A stretch of 64,000 bases of DNA from Dermanyssus gallinae. Lineage: Eukaryota; Arthropoda; Arachnida; Mesostigmata; Dermanyssidae. The DNA lies in contig QVRM01005255.1 of NCBI GenBank assembly GCA_003439945.1, forward strand, positions 10,001 through 74,000, in the 5' to 3' direction. A program made the position numbers and the translations under genes. A model generated the notes under the pieces. It was not told where the DNA came from and made no database searches. It saw nothing but the letters and a program-made list of their open reading frames with translations. Below are positions 31,691 to 44,440 of this stretch, one piece after another (positions within the stretch are counted from its first letter, which is position 1; the number at the start of each line of letters is the position of its first letter).

Positions 31691-34600
31691 TTTTTTTGTT
31701 CGAAACCATGGTTATTTATTGTCCGTATATTAAATGATGTATGTGGGACACATATCACGGAGAATTAGCTAAGTTAATGCGGCTAGCGGGCGTGTATTGT
31801 GACTCTCACGTGTCCGTTTCACTTAGGCCAGGCGGAGACCACTTCGGAAATGTGCCCCGAACGGAGGCCGCGTTTCCACGTTGTATGTCAAGATCCAGAT
31901 ATTGTTTAAAAAGGACGACGATCTGCTATTACTGGTTGACAGATTTAACAGAGTGCCGACTTTGCAGATCAACTGTTTGGTCCGAACACCAGGAGCACCC
32001 AAGGTACTAAACGCGAGAGGGGCAGAATTTAAGGGGATACCCGATTGATAAGTATGTTCTTAGCTTGCTGGTCTCCGCAAGGTGGGCTGCATAACCAGCT
32101 TCGGATGCGATCATAGAAGGTGCTACGGAGTCGGTAACGGTTGCATCCCAAACATATATATATATATATATATACATATATATATAAAAGGCGAGCACTG
32201 CCGAGTGTGCAAACGTATTGTAAATGATTAATAAATCATCACAATATTTTCTATATATACAGGACACGGACGATAGCCTTTTGTGCAAAATGCTCTTAAT
32301 TGTTACAATTGTTGTAAACAAAATGTGTAATTGTGGAAATTTCAAACTCAATGAGAAATTACAGGATTGAAATAAATTTGCCGTTCAGAGAAGACGATCC
32401 CATAAAAAAATCTCTATATATATACATATGTATATACAGAGGAAAAGAGGAATTATCTTAAGTTTCCATTGATTTCCGTTCTCTACTTAAAACGTTAAAC
32501 TTTTGTGTGTATATGTATATATACATATATACTACAGATGTGAGGTAAACCGAGCTATGTGGTATATATATATATAAATCTTATTCATACAACAAAGTGA
32601 GGTATTAGAACTGACTTACTTAACGCAGGCAATGAGACTGAGTACCCTCGAAATCTCGTTTCCATACTCCTCTTGTAGCATCAGTTCAGTTGCCACCTGA
32701 ACATCGGTAACAAAATCCAGATAGAGATAATGCATGATAGTATCTGTTCTGGTAAGGGAAATCTCTTAATCAAGCATCGGTAAAGTTACTTGCTAGTAAA
32801 GCTGTGGTTGGCGTGACTTTAGACGTATAAAGATCCAACCTTTCTTGATCTGTAAATACTTAGCACAAAGCTTCTTTCAGTAAAATGTTTTTTTTGGATT
32901 CCTTTTGCGCTCGGCAAGTTTTTTGGAGTCAATCATCACCTGAAGTTAATATTTCGACAAAAAACGTATCGAATGTGATGCTTTGCAAACTGACTTTGCC
33001 GTGCTTGTGCTCTGATAACAAGAACAATTCGATCCTGAAGAGATACAACTGTTCCAAAACATCTCGGTAGAGTTGGTCTTATCCGGAACTTGTACACTAG
33101 ACCGCCTAAAGGTTGGCTAATTGCATCATCAACGCCATAACCGGAACAGCAACAATTTGCCAACAATAACCCATACTCCATAGAAGCAAAAACTCCACAA
33201 GTTGAGTTGCCATTTCAGAAGGACGGTGTTTACTAATGCGTAACGCGAGTTCGCGGGCATTCGCCAAACGTATGTCTTGGATATAGCCTCGGAATTTGAG
33301 CTGATTTGGATGTTGAGGGTGTGCAATTGGAGTCGGCCGAATAGCCACAGTGGCCGGTTCCAATTAGAGGCAAACCCAATCGAGCAGATATCAATGAATT
33401 AAATAATATCTAATGAATAAACGTCAGGACAGCCGTCGGGCAGAATCATATGGATGCGAACGAAACGAGACGGTGCACTTTACTCGTCCAAAAACGATTC
33501 ACTAAGAGGAGGACGACAAGCAAATCATAAATCATGGTTGTAGTCACTTAAAACTATATATCACCATGTTAATCGTAGTAAGGACTGGTACTATACTTTA
33601 CTACGACCAATATTACCTTGGCGGCTCTGAGCTCCTGGGCACTCGTCAGAAAGTGATTCAGGAGAAGGTTGGTCGTGTGCACATCGGGAAAAAGCCCATA
33701 GTTATATCGGTCGAGAAGCATCTCGACAAGGCGTTCACCCTCGCCGATGGACAGCATGTAGCGAATCGTTCCGCAGATGGTTGACGGAAGCGTATTTCGC
33801 GTGTATTTCGATCGACGCAATCTGCAAAGAGGATCGCCGTTATTCTTCTTTTTCGATATAAAGCGCGGTTTCGATCACAGATGTACGCTCCTTGCCGGCG
33901 TAATATTTGAAAAATAAAAAAGAAAGAAGAAGGGGAACAACATATATATATATATATATATATGGAGAGAGAAGGAGAGAAAGAACTTAATTTTATAGAT
34001 AACTAACGCATAGGTCACTACTCATTTCGTTGTTGGCGAGGAGAGCCGCATTTAGCCGTGACTCTTACGCAAATGTGTACGCTTAAAAAATAAAAAGTAA
34101 CGATTTTTCTGTCTGGCAAAGAGAGTTTTGCCGTTTTTGGTTACTGTCAGGTGATAGCATTATGGGGCGCGTTTTAGAGTTCAGATGTCTTGATGCCACA
34201 CTTGAGCCGCTCTCGTTTAAAAATCATATTTACAAGATTGTTAAGACCACATCGTCGAGCACCATTGGCGGCAAACCTAAACTAGAAGTATAGAAAACGT
34301 TTATGCATTATTATTTGTGCGTTATATTGGATATGGAAATAATCTTTTCGACAGCACTTATCGTACACTCCTCAAGTAAGTGCAAGTCAAAAAATTTATG
34401 CGATTCGTGTTAAGTTGGGGTACCAACGGAACGAAAATATTGACTAAATTTTTATGCCAGCTGTGTGAATGTATTGTTTATTGCCTTTATACACTGTTGG
34501 AGAAGATACAGATCACACGATTTTCCGCAGCATAGCTTGCAGTTCACAGTCGGTCCATATTTTAGTACCCGTTTTTACAACATGGGTTTTTCTTCTCTCG

Positions 34601-35216
34601 GCGACTTTCGGCAGCCAGTAATTACGATAAATTATCATCAAGTGTATCAAAATATATCTATAGTAGTAGTAAGTAGTAGTAGTAGTAGTAGTAGGTATTA
34701 AAATCAAAATGCCAACGATCGGTAGTAATCGATGCCAGCTAAACCAAATCGAACAAAGCGCCGATTAACCACGACCACAGATCATCATCATCATTTGCAG
34801 GTTGCAGGTTGCACGGCCGGCGAAACTCCACCGGAAAGCGTGAGCGTCACGAAAACGGACAAGTCGATCGATATCCGGTGCAACGAAACGTACCGATTGA
34901 CGACGTTTTCCACTTCATGATGAAATTCTTTGCCTTCGGCGCTGTTAACGAAGATATCGACATCGACGGAGAAGTCTTCTTTCGTCTTGGCGGTGAACTT
35001 GCGCGACAGATCGATGAAGAGCTGGCTCAGGTTGACGTTGTGCAGCAGCGGGTCGTTACGCGTTGACTCGGCCCATTCGGCGTCGCACGCATACGCCGGC
35101 GACAAATAGTTTCGCCGGCTGGCTGGGGCCGCGAAAAGCAGGCTGCGAGAAGCTGGCCGAAGTTGCCAAAGTTTCGCGGAAGAACGCGCACCCACACGCA
35201 CCCAAGCCGCTGCCAT
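27513..35216 (-). CDS. MRPS27: Small ribosomal subunit protein mS27, mitochondrial (8 exons, frameshift in exon 4)
   Basis: Exons on the minus strand: 35216-34894, 33821-33617, 32696-32620, 31578-31254, 30687-30525, 29933-29848, 28450-28334, 27633-27513. All introns are GT-AG and phases agree except within exon 4, which carries one extra base. The product is about 471 residues, compared with about 414 in human. It starts with an Arg-rich, acid-free presequence (ending SRRNYLSPAY), as for mitochondrial import. Exon 2 has the PPR-like segment LLDRYNYGLFPDVHTTNLLL; exon 4 has NDWFDDHFDL. The C-terminal exons are acidic, then coiled-coil-like and Lys/Glu-rich, ending RRPSQQKA. mS27 is a PPR-type protein of the mitochondrial small ribosomal subunit. 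Introns carry LINE tails and an S1 SINE. Confidence 0.88.
28616..28650. repeat. Short (TA)n microsatellite in MRPS27 intron
   Basis: About 20 bp of TA following TGTAACATA. Confidence 0.8.
29612..29785 (+). repeat. LINE 3' tail, 5'-truncated copy
   Basis: Contains GCAGACACGGGTCTTTTC, then ATGCCCTTAATTGTTACAAT and the terminal stem-loop CCGTCCGGAGAAGACGG. This matches the tail of the minus-strand LINE at 3066-3337. Lies in a MRPS27 intron. Confidence 0.7.
29990..30243 (-). repeat. tRNA-derived SINE (family S1), longest copy
   Basis: The minus strand starts with GTGGCGGCATGGTCTAGGGG and has the B-box-like GGTTCTATCC. The body continues through CATGGCCGCTGACTC-like sequence shared with 10985-11184. 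Lies in a MRPS27 intron. Confidence 0.65.
31730..32170 (-). mobile_element. LINE-associated C-terminal protein remnant
   Basis: The minus strand reads VWDATVTDSVAPSM, then AAHLAETSKLRTY. A related remnant at 46119-46310 reads VWDATVSCTLTSSY then ARLAESRKLSKY. This pattern is familiar from the C-terminal part of invertebrate LINE polyproteins; the exact clade is not clear. Located in a MRPS27 intron. Confidence 0.5.
32262..32412 (+). repeat. LINE 3' tail, 5'-truncated copy (decayed)
   Basis: Contains ACACGGACGATAGCC, CTCTTAATTGTTACAATTG and a mutated terminal stem-loop CCGTTCAGAGAAGACG, then CCCATAAAAAAA. Same family as 3066-3337. Confidence 0.65.
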
Positions 35217-36177
35217 GGTCGTCGAATGCCGTTCTCTGCCGCCGTGCAGAGAGAGAGTGGTGTGTCGCCGATGCAGAGTCAGTCAGTCAGTCAGTCAGTG
35301 ACGACCAGGAGAAGCTTCCCTGCGCAGACAGGAAAAGCTTCTCTACGCGCGTGACCAGGGCTCGACCGGGTAGATAAATAACCGCAGCCGGGTAAATCAA
35401 CTTTTTCTTTTGTGCTGGTACTGCCGCTATACGACGCGATTATGCACCGCGCTGCGCGAACTTGGTGCGATCTTCTTTTTGACGACTCGGAGCACTACAG
35501 TGAGTCGGCGGTTGGGCGCACGCGAGGAAGTTTGATTTGAACCGCAGCTGCCGTCGTCGCCGCCGCCGCCAATTCTGTGTCGTCGTCGGCCCGCAACACT
35601 GAAGAGTAAAGGCCTCAAGTCGTAAAACCTGTGAGGCCGCTCGTTCGTCAATACATCACACACACACACATGTATTACGGTGTAAATACGAAATCAATAT
35701 CAACCCGTTCGCTTGCTGGCTACGCTGACGGTCACTGGTACAGCCGAACACGCACGCCGCAGTCACTGAAGCTTCTATGCGGCGGCGCATAACGCATAAC
35801 AGCTAGATAGATAGATAGATAGATAGATAGATGCACAGCGTCGCGGATAGAAGGCGACGGCCCGGCTCGCGCACAGCTGATTGTGAGACACTAAGTGCAG
35901 GACCTGTGTCATCGTGTGGACACAACAGCGCGGCGCTAACTGCAGACCGCGGCCGGTTCCGTGTTTCGGCGGAAAGGAGAAAGTCGGTCACGGCGGCAGC
36001 GGTCGCAGCAGCAGCGGCGGCGGCGGTAGCAGCGGCGGCAGCAGCAGCAGACAGCGGTGCCTTTGTGGTCGCGCTCGCTCGCTCGTATAGCAAGAACAAG
36101 TGAGTTCCGTTATCGTCCGCCAGCACCGGTAGGCAAGGCAAGGCAAGGCAAGCAGGAAACGACGTCGACGATTCAAA
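35217..36177. promoter_or_regulatory. Divergent promoter region between MRPS27 and FH
   Basis: The two start codons face away from each other across about 960 bp. The spacer is GC- and CpG-rich compared with the flanks. It contains a (GCN)n-rich block at about 35985-36055 and an (AGAT)n tract at 35803-35832. No TATA box is evident. A shared, CpG-type bidirectional promoter for two mitochondrial genes is inferred. Confidence 0.5.
35803..35832. repeat. (AGAT)n microsatellite
   Basis: About seven copies of the tetranucleotide in the MRPS27-FH spacer. Confidence 0.9.
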
Positions 36178-37887
36178 ATGTTGAGCTCGCTGGCTGTCGG
36201 CTCCATTCGGGGCAGCGGAGTTGGACGCTCCATTACTCTTCGGCTACTGGCATCGTCGCAACAGCGCACTATGAGCGATAAGGTGAGTCTGAATGAAAGG
36301 TGGTGGGTGCCCTTTATTGGACCCCTCAACTACCCCACGTCGATTGGGTGGGTGGGTGGATGGGTGTTTGGATGGGCGGATGTTCGCTCGTTCGTTTGTC
36401 GTCCGAATAAGCTCTGCAATTTTCTTGCGTTTATGCGCGTGCGGGTGACGTGACCAGTCACGAGATACGGGATATATTGAAGTGATTCTGATACTTGGTG
36501 GGGGGGGGGGGGGACTGATCCTTTCTTCGCCGATGACTGTTTTCGTGATTCCACACTGTGTCGCTGTCAATGAGTGTGTTGAACCCAAGTCGGATATATG
36601 CGTGCACGCGTATACATGACGTGATATGTATTCGCTGTCATATGATGACTTTTTCCAGAATCTGAAATGTTTTCTCAACGATAAAACAAATTGTTGCGTG
36701 TCACCGATGTGGCCGAGGTCGCTGACGTTGAAAGCAGGCCCTCGATTTGTGGCACTTTCGTGCTGATACCGAATAGGTAGATACCACTCATCTCGTTCCT
36801 ACTGCTCGTCTCAAGTGCGCCGTAGAGTTGACCTCTAAACGGACGGCAGCGTGTGTCTATTTTTCGCAGACATTGCATCGAGCCTCGTCACTTGCTGTGT
36901 TGCTTTCAGGCTGTTCGCGACATTCCAGCGAATGGCGAGTTTTGCACACACTGAAAGTGGCGTTTCTTTTCAGCACACCTACACATGAACCGCACGCCTA
37001 AAGACATATATTTGATTTGTATCGGGTCGACAGTTCGTGAATGCGTTCTATCTGTCAACGCGTATGGTTAGTGAACAGCAGGAGCCTGGTACAGAGCTGT
37101 CGACTTGAATGGCCGTTTTTGTCTTCTCCGACGAAGTCTGTTAAGAGTGAAAGCGGTGTACTGTCTCTGACTGTATGTGGCTTCGCGCTCTCTCTCTCTC
37201 TCTATCTCTATATATATGCACTACGAAATGGTCTCAACAGAAATGGTACCAAATTCCCTACTGCTGTTTCTCCCCAGAACACCTTCAAGTTGAGATGACG
37301 CGACTTTTTAATTCGTGAAATAAAAGTAAATATGTAGAAGTATTTATAGTGTGTTATGAATGACGCGCGCTGTATGAAAACATAGATATTTTTTTCTCGA
37401 AGTGAATGTCCCGATGGGTGTCCCTGCCGTATAACGAAACTGGCTATCTAATCTGCGATAACCTCAAGATACGTAGGACGAAAGATACGCTTCTACCCCT
37501 GGATAGGATGTGATGAATGTCTACAAGGGTATTCCTTGGTGAACTGGCTCGATAGTAAGGAGAGGATCGTTACGCTGTCTTGCCTTATCGCCAATACACT
37601 CGTCCTAATATATTATCTGTCTATCCATACCGCAATTCGGTTCTATGAAAAAGGATCTGTTAAAAACAGCTATTTATTTATTTTTGTATTTTATTCAACG
37701 CATGTTTATTTTGTCAAAGGGGGCACGTATTTATCAGCTTTCTAACTCGTTACACATACATGTTAGCAGCATCGAAGAGCATATATAGAATACGCGCTTT
37801 ATTTATATATATAATTATATATTAAAAAAAAAAAAAATATATATATATATATATATTTTTTTTTGCTATACGTTTGTCATTTGAAGC

Positions 37888-37937
<50 letters not shown>

Positions 37938-39785
37938 CAAATGGGTTCATCATAGGACGTCGAAAAGGGAAATAAATATGCCCTTACTATCCGACAATGT
38001 AAACCGGTTTCGTCTAATCTCTGAGCATACCATACATACCACGAGATTTAAGCATTTACACTTTGTTTACTTCAGGTTCGCGTCGAGTCGGATACCTTCG
38101 GCGAGCTGAAGGTTCCGGCGGATAAGTATTATGGAGCGCAAACCGCCCGGTCAATGATGAACTTTAACATCGGAGGTAAGTTTAAATTACTCTAAATTTG
38201 CCTGGCTTTGGACATAGGGCATCATTCAGTCGGCATATATATATATATATATGGTGAGTCAGAGAAATAACAATAGGTTACGGTGCAATGTCGTTGTTGA
38301 AGGCGAATCTGAACGTATGCCTGAAGCCGTTGTTAAGGCATTTGCGACGTTGAAGAAGGCCGCTGCCATCGTAAACACGGAGTTTGGACTCGACCCCAAA
38401 GTCGCCGATGCCATCTCGAAGGCTGCCGAGGAGGTACACTAATTGCATCACCCTTGAATTAGTAAAAAACAAACCTTTCAGTATACCGAAATTTTACGCA
38501 CTACGCTGTTTTTTAGCTTCACCAGGACGCGTCAGATCGTATCGTTTGCTAATGAAAGTTTAAGCTCAGTGTCGTAAAAGTCAGGTCCATGGGAAGTCCA
38601 TTCCGAATACGCATTAGCATTCTAGATAAGATACCATTCGTTAATTACTAGAAATTTATACTTTACGAAGTTCGTTCTTTGAAACCGTACTTAGATTGGA
38701 AGAAAGTCTGCCATGAATGCCGCTATATTTCTTAGACATGACCATAAACATATTACATGAATTGTTTTTATAAGGTAGGGCCATTTTTCGATTACGTAAA
38801 ACAAATTACATTTATATATACAGGGCAACATTACGTTTGAAGACTGGCACGATTAAAAAGTATATCAATTAATTGATACGCTTATTTTAACTATTCAGTT
38901 TACACCTGTTCTAAGGTTTAGACTCGTTTATCTGTAATACATGTGTCGCGTCCTGCTGAATGTCTAGGATCGAATTGAGAACACGATCTTTTGATTTGGG
39001 TTCTAAATTTGAGAATCGGGAAGCCCTAAGTTTGAAAACAGAATGATTTATTCAGTGCGCTTGACTCAAATTCATGATGAACAAATTCGACAGAGAGTGA
39101 AAGATAAATTGTCGTATCAAATGTTTTACACAGGTCCTTAGCGGTAAAATCTCGCGGGATCACTTTCCCCTCGTCATCTGGCAGACCGGGTCCGGCACCC
39201 AATCCAACATGAACATGAACGAGGTAAGTATTTTTTTCCAACACGCTGATGACGTACGTGTAATGGCAACCTTAGTGCGCCCAGGTTGCTTTGATAGGTT
39301 ATGTGGAAAAATAAAAAACAAGATGAAAATACATTGCAAAATTCGTGAGTGGCTAAAAGGAAGGAGAGTTCTTTGTATCGGATATGTTGTGATAAGGCGT
39401 ATTTTATTTGTTTCTAGTTATCCTACCAGGGAAACAAACGAGCCCTCTGCATATGATTGAATGGACTATTTACTGCGTTTTCTGTTGCAGAGTTACAGTT
39501 GATGTTCCTTTGCCAGTTTGGAAAACCGAGAGATGCACTATTACATGCTAATGCTTGTTTTTTGTTATTTTGTTTGTGCTGTTCCCAGGTGCTAGCTAAT
39601 CGGGCCATTGAGATGTTGGGTGGCCAATTGGGCTCAAAGAATCCAGTACATCCAAACGATCACGTTAACAAGTCACAGTCGTCGAACGACACCTATCCCA
39701 CGGCTATGCACATTGCTGCAGCCGTCGAAATTAACCAGAGGTAGGGCTTACTGACAGATTAATGCTGTTTTATACTCAACCAACG

Positions 39786-39819
<34 letters not shown>

Positions 39820-42385
39820 GACGAGTTATTAGCACATTTTTATTGGCATGGTTTTTCCATCCGTTTAAAAGAGCACCTGTGGAAAATTGGACAAAACTCT
39901 GCTTGGACTTGTTGATAAGAAAAAAAAGAAAAAAGTACCAAAAAAAAATAAATATGCAGACACGCAAAGGATATGTGCGTCAGGAACATATTGAGAAAAT
40001 TATAATCACGTCTTACTGGATATTTGCACGTCGCATTATTTTCGAACGAAATAGAAGATAATGAAAAAAAAAAAGATCACAAGCGACAAGACACAAAAAG
40101 ACATTTTACTCAAAGTACGAGTTTTTGCAATCATGGTTAAGCCAACTAATCTCACGTTCTCTATGGACATATGAGATGTAGGCATTTGCATAGAAATTCA
40201 GGTAGCGACGTTTTAAGAGGGGCAATAACGACAACTCACGACAACAAGCATTACTTTTGTAAGAGTTGTGTTAGAGATAGAGACTACCGCTTTAATCTCC
40301 AGACTACCACGTGCTTGTGCTACGGTTCTTTAATCCGTTAAAGAGATCGATTCGTAGGTTACTATGTGTAGTTCAACACACATTTTGGTAGGAGCCTTAA
40401 CAGAAAGAAATAACAGAGGGTAAAAATTGTAATGCCTTTATATTTATTACCCTATTTTGTTTCTTTAACCGAGGCTCCTGCCAAAGTTTACGTTAAACTG
40501 TATATAACACTCTACGATTGTTCGCTTTTCCGGACGAAATAGCCGTAGTCGCAAGTCCATCCTCCCATATAAAGACTTTATCTGTATACATTATGCACTG
40601 AGCTCGATATTACAATCAATGGTATAGCGTTACGAAAAAAAGCTAACTGAGCGCTCAGTGAGCTGAGTAGATTTGGAGAACACCATTCACATTTAATTTA
40701 AGCTAAATATATATAAAAATTGAGAAAGTGTGTCAGGATGGTTCGTACCGAATGAATGGGTGATATAGACATTTTAGGGTTTAGATGGAGGTAATTTTAA
40801 AAGGGGAGTGGTTAACGCAATATTGTTACCTTATATGTTGTCTTAACTGTGCTTTTGTGACTATAATGCCAGACTCCTGCCCAGCCTGGAGAAGCTACTG
40901 GCAGCCCTACGAGCCAAGGAGAACGAGTTTGCCACTATTGTAAAGATTGGAAGAACCCACACTCAAGACGCCGTCCCACTCACTCTCGGTAATTAAATAT
41001 ATTTATATAATCTATCTTATGCGCTATCTCATCCGCTATTTACCGCAGCTCTCATCGGCGGGTAGTCGTCAAGAATTTGTAGACACTTTAGCACAGTTTT
41101 CCTATCCGAAGCTTTTTGTTCCAGAACGGGTGCATCTTTGGTGCACATACTACCTTGTTTAAATGAGGCAATCCATTTAATAATGGTACTGTGTAAAGTA
41201 CCGTCGGTGCTGTAGTTCCGTAAACTGTATCCAATTTAGCTTTAATTTTCGTTGTAATTACGCTTTTAAAAAATATTTATATAACCGCAGCACATACTCG
41301 TTCTGCTCTATTGTCGCTGAAGGGTCTAACGTATTACAGTTGCGCGATCTTCTACAAACACAGTTCGAAACGAATCTACATGATACTTATTTTTGTTATT
41401 TTCAAAAAACGTTTTTCTCCGGCACTGTAGTCGGCATGAGTTTTTTGAGGTTCTAGACAGGCGATGCTACGACCACACACATAGTATACCACACAGTATC
41501 CACATAGTATACGTTCTATATATATATACAACGTGGTGCCACGCAAGTTGAACATGAGGCGACAAAGAAAGATGTGCAGTGTATATACACATGTATGAGT
41601 ATGTATATTGGTTTCGTTCTAGGCCAAGAGTTTGGAGGCTATGCAACGCAGATTGAGTTCGGTATCCAGCGCGTGAAGGCTACCCTACCGCGACTCTACT
41701 ACCTTGCTGCTGGCGGTACTGCCGTTGGAACGGGCCTAAACACGCGCATTGGGTTTGCCGAAAAAGTTGCTGAGACCGTGTCAAAGTTGACCAACCTGCC
41801 CTTTAAGACTGCGCCGAATAAGTTTGAGGCCCTTGCCTCCAACGATGTCATGGCCGAGGTTAGCATTTGCAGCGCTTTGGTGCGCTTTTCGATTAAGGGC
41901 AACTATACTAAAGATACGCATCTTCATGCGCGTTGATACCTATATATACTATACATTTGGCCAGTAGAGCGTAAGAACCATGTTAATTGCAGCCAAGTAA
42001 GCTGGACATCGGTGTCCCTCAATACTGTATGGCGGCTAGCATTTGACTTAGCATGTGTTTGGGACCGGACATATTATATTGTAGGTTCACGGTGCTCTGA
42101 ACGTTTTGGCGTGCTCGCTGATGAAGATTGCCAATGATATTCGATTCTTGGGCTCGGGGCCTCGCTGCGGCTTCGGCGAATTGTCCCTGCCCGAGAACGA
42201 ACCAGGCTCCTCGATTATGCCCGGCAAGGTGAACCCAACACAGTGCGAGGCTATCACTATGGTAAGTGCATATGCGTGCGTCTATATATATATATATATA
42301 TATATGTTTGTCAATATTTCGCTTTCCCTCTCTTTTTATATACTTTTATTATGGCCCGAAAGCCACTGGTTACAAATGATCATAC

Positions 42386-42425
<40 letters not shown>

Positions 42426-43524
42426 CAGACACGTGTGATAGTTTTTTTTCAAAATGCCCTTAATGATTACAATCGTTTGAATTATGTAATTATGGAAATT
42501 TCAACCTCAATGACAAACTACTGAATTAAAAAAAATTGCTGTCCGGAGAAGACGGTCTCATAAAAAAATATATATATACCAGAACTTTCCTCGACAAAGG
42601 CGAGTGCTACTACTGTATGATATTCAGCTCGGCACATCAGCAAAGCCGTTTGTAGCTTGTTTTTGTGTTTGTTGTTGGAATAATTATTGTTTGTTTGACA
42701 TTATGTTGCAGGTGGCGGCCCAGGTGATGGGAAACAACACCGCAGTTGCTGTCGGTTGTTCGAATGGCCACTTTGAGTTGAATGTGTTTAAGCCAATGAT
42801 CGTTGCGAACGTTCTGAGATCGATCCGGCTGCTCGCCGATTCGTCCGTGTCGTTCACAGACAACTGTGTCGTTGGGATTAAACCTAACAAGGTACGTACT
42901 TATCATATGCATACGATTTCGTCCAGCCCCGAGTTTATGCGGTGAAATACGACGAACTCTACGTCCGAACTCTACCACTACTTACATATTAAAATAACGC
43001 TATTTTGTTCGTTAGTGCTTACCAAACATGATCTGTTTGCCTCCTCCCTCTCGGTGCGCTTTATCGTGTCACTCGCCATTGAATGGGCGTCAATATGGAG
43101 TTCTTCGGAATTCTGCAGCTAGATTGGCAGACTGTTGAAGGCTGCCGTGGCCAGCAGTAGCAATAAGCAGAGCAGAGGAAAGAAATCGAGATGGCGTCTC
43201 GCACTGTGCATTGACATCTTAGACATTACCCACAAGCAGTCAACATACGCATCGTATTGACTTATCGTTGCGCCGTTACGTTCGCCCTGAGTGATGCTTA
43301 ATGACTTGCCGTTACAGGATCGCATCTCGAAGCTGTTGAACGAGTCGCTTATGCTGGTGACGGCGTTGAATCCCCACATCGGCTACGACAAGGCTGCGCT
43401 GATCGCCAAGACGGCACACAAGGAGGGCGCAACCCTCAAAGCCACGGCTGTCAAGCTCGGCTTCCTCACTCCGGAACAGTTCGATCAGATGGTTGTTCCT
43501 CACGACATGCTTGGCCCGAAGTAA
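36178..43524 (+). CDS. FH: Fumarate hydratase (class II fumarase), 10 exons
   Basis: Exons: 36178-36282, 38076-38175, 38303-38433, 39134-39223, 39589-39740, 40873-40988, 41623-41858, 42085-42261, 42712-42891, 43318-43524. All junctions are GT-AG and in phase, giving 497 residues (human 510). It interconverts fumarate and L-malate in the TCA cycle as a homotetramer. Motifs: SSNDTYPTA in exon 5, the catalytic-region segment [13 protein letters not shown] (His 222), and the fumarate lyase signature [10 protein letters not shown] at residues 351-360. Residues 1-31 hold only basic and small or hydrophobic residues, a typical mitochondrial presequence. The start context has A at -3. A second in-frame ATG (codon 32, 36271) begins the mature-like part MSDK and also has A at -3, so a cytosolic form could be made from the same gene. 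Large introns contain (TA)n tracts and a LINE tail. Confidence 0.97.
36498..36514. repeat. Poly(G) run
   Basis: A run of about 14 G in FH intron 1, a likely sequencing and replication slippage site. Confidence 0.85.
37810..37936. repeat. (TA)n and A/T-run microsatellites in FH intron 1
   Basis: Two TA tracts (about 37836-37856 and 37893-37934) separated by T8 and unique sequence, just upstream of exon 2. Confidence 0.85.
42430..42575 (+). repeat. LINE 3' tail, 5'-truncated copy
   Basis: Contains GACACGTGTGATAG, AATGCCCTTAATGATTACAAT and GTCCGGAGAAGACGGTCTCATAAAAAAA followed by (TA)n. Same family as 3066-3337. It lies in FH intron 8, directly after a 32-bp TA tract. Confidence 0.7.
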
Positions 43525-44440
43525 GATCATCGAGGACACTGCCAACTGGTCGCAGACATCGTTGCCTTTCTGATGCTTGTAATCATCGCCATCGCTTCCG
43601 TCGGCTATCGCTTCCTCGTGGCCGTGTGGTCCTCGTGTCGTGTACAGGCAATCTCACTCGGCACTCGCCACGAATACACTACGGCGTGCCTCACGTCTTC
43701 ACCGGGCCATGGGTGATCAGGATCGTCGGTAGCCAGTCGTTTCGTCGGCTACCGTCCTCCCCGAGCCCCACTCGCCGGTCCCTTGAAGGCAGGCGTGTCA
43801 GCGTGTTTGCCTGTGTGTGTGTGTGTATGTGTGCCTGTGTGTCTGTTTTTGTGGACATGTGAACTGTCTATGGATGCCTGTGCCTGCAGAAGACCTTGCC
43901 CGGGTACGACCCTTTCATTACACGCCGAAATACGTCTTACCCCCTCGTCCTATCTCGACAGCGGGCGTGCGGGCCGACGGGACTGGGTAGGGGCCCGGGT
44001 CGGCCCGCTCGATGGATGATGATGCAACGATGTCTGTCGTCTCGTGCGTGAAGCCAATTCAACGACAGGTGGTTTTACACTTAATATAGCTGGCTGCCCC
44101 CGTAAATAGCATGTTGCGCTGTCGAACACACTATGCCCACTCGACTGATATGACGAGTGGCGTCGTGATAGATCGTCGTCCATTGGGGGGGAGGGTGAAG
44201 GGGTTGTCGCTCAGGGATTCATTCGTGTTCAGATACGGAGAAAAGGGCCGAGGGCAGAGGGAGCGCGTTTTTAATCCTGCTGCTGCAGCGTTCCGCTCAG
44301 CTACAGGCCAGAGCTATTGTAGAGAAGGCAACACGCGGCCTAAGCTGCCAAAGCTGAACAGTCATTATCGCTGCAATCTGCACAAGATCAGCTAGGCGTA
44401 CGGTTGCGTAAAGAGTGAGGACTAGTAAATAAATCCCGGT
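43525..44440 (+). other. Probable FH 3' untranslated region
   Basis: GC-richer sequence after the FH stop. It contains a short (TG)n at about 43812-43845 and ends near an AATAAA. Confidence 0.5.
44428..44433 (+). terminator. Candidate poly(A) signal of FH
   Basis: AATAAA about 900 bp after the stop codon. It is the first clear hexamer on this strand in the region I checked; usage cannot be shown. Confidence 0.4.

Noticed and set aside
33106..33363. MRPS27 exon in the 85-codon minus-strand frame
   Set aside because: Exon 2 joins in phase to 32696-32620, and no mS27-like sequence is seen here.
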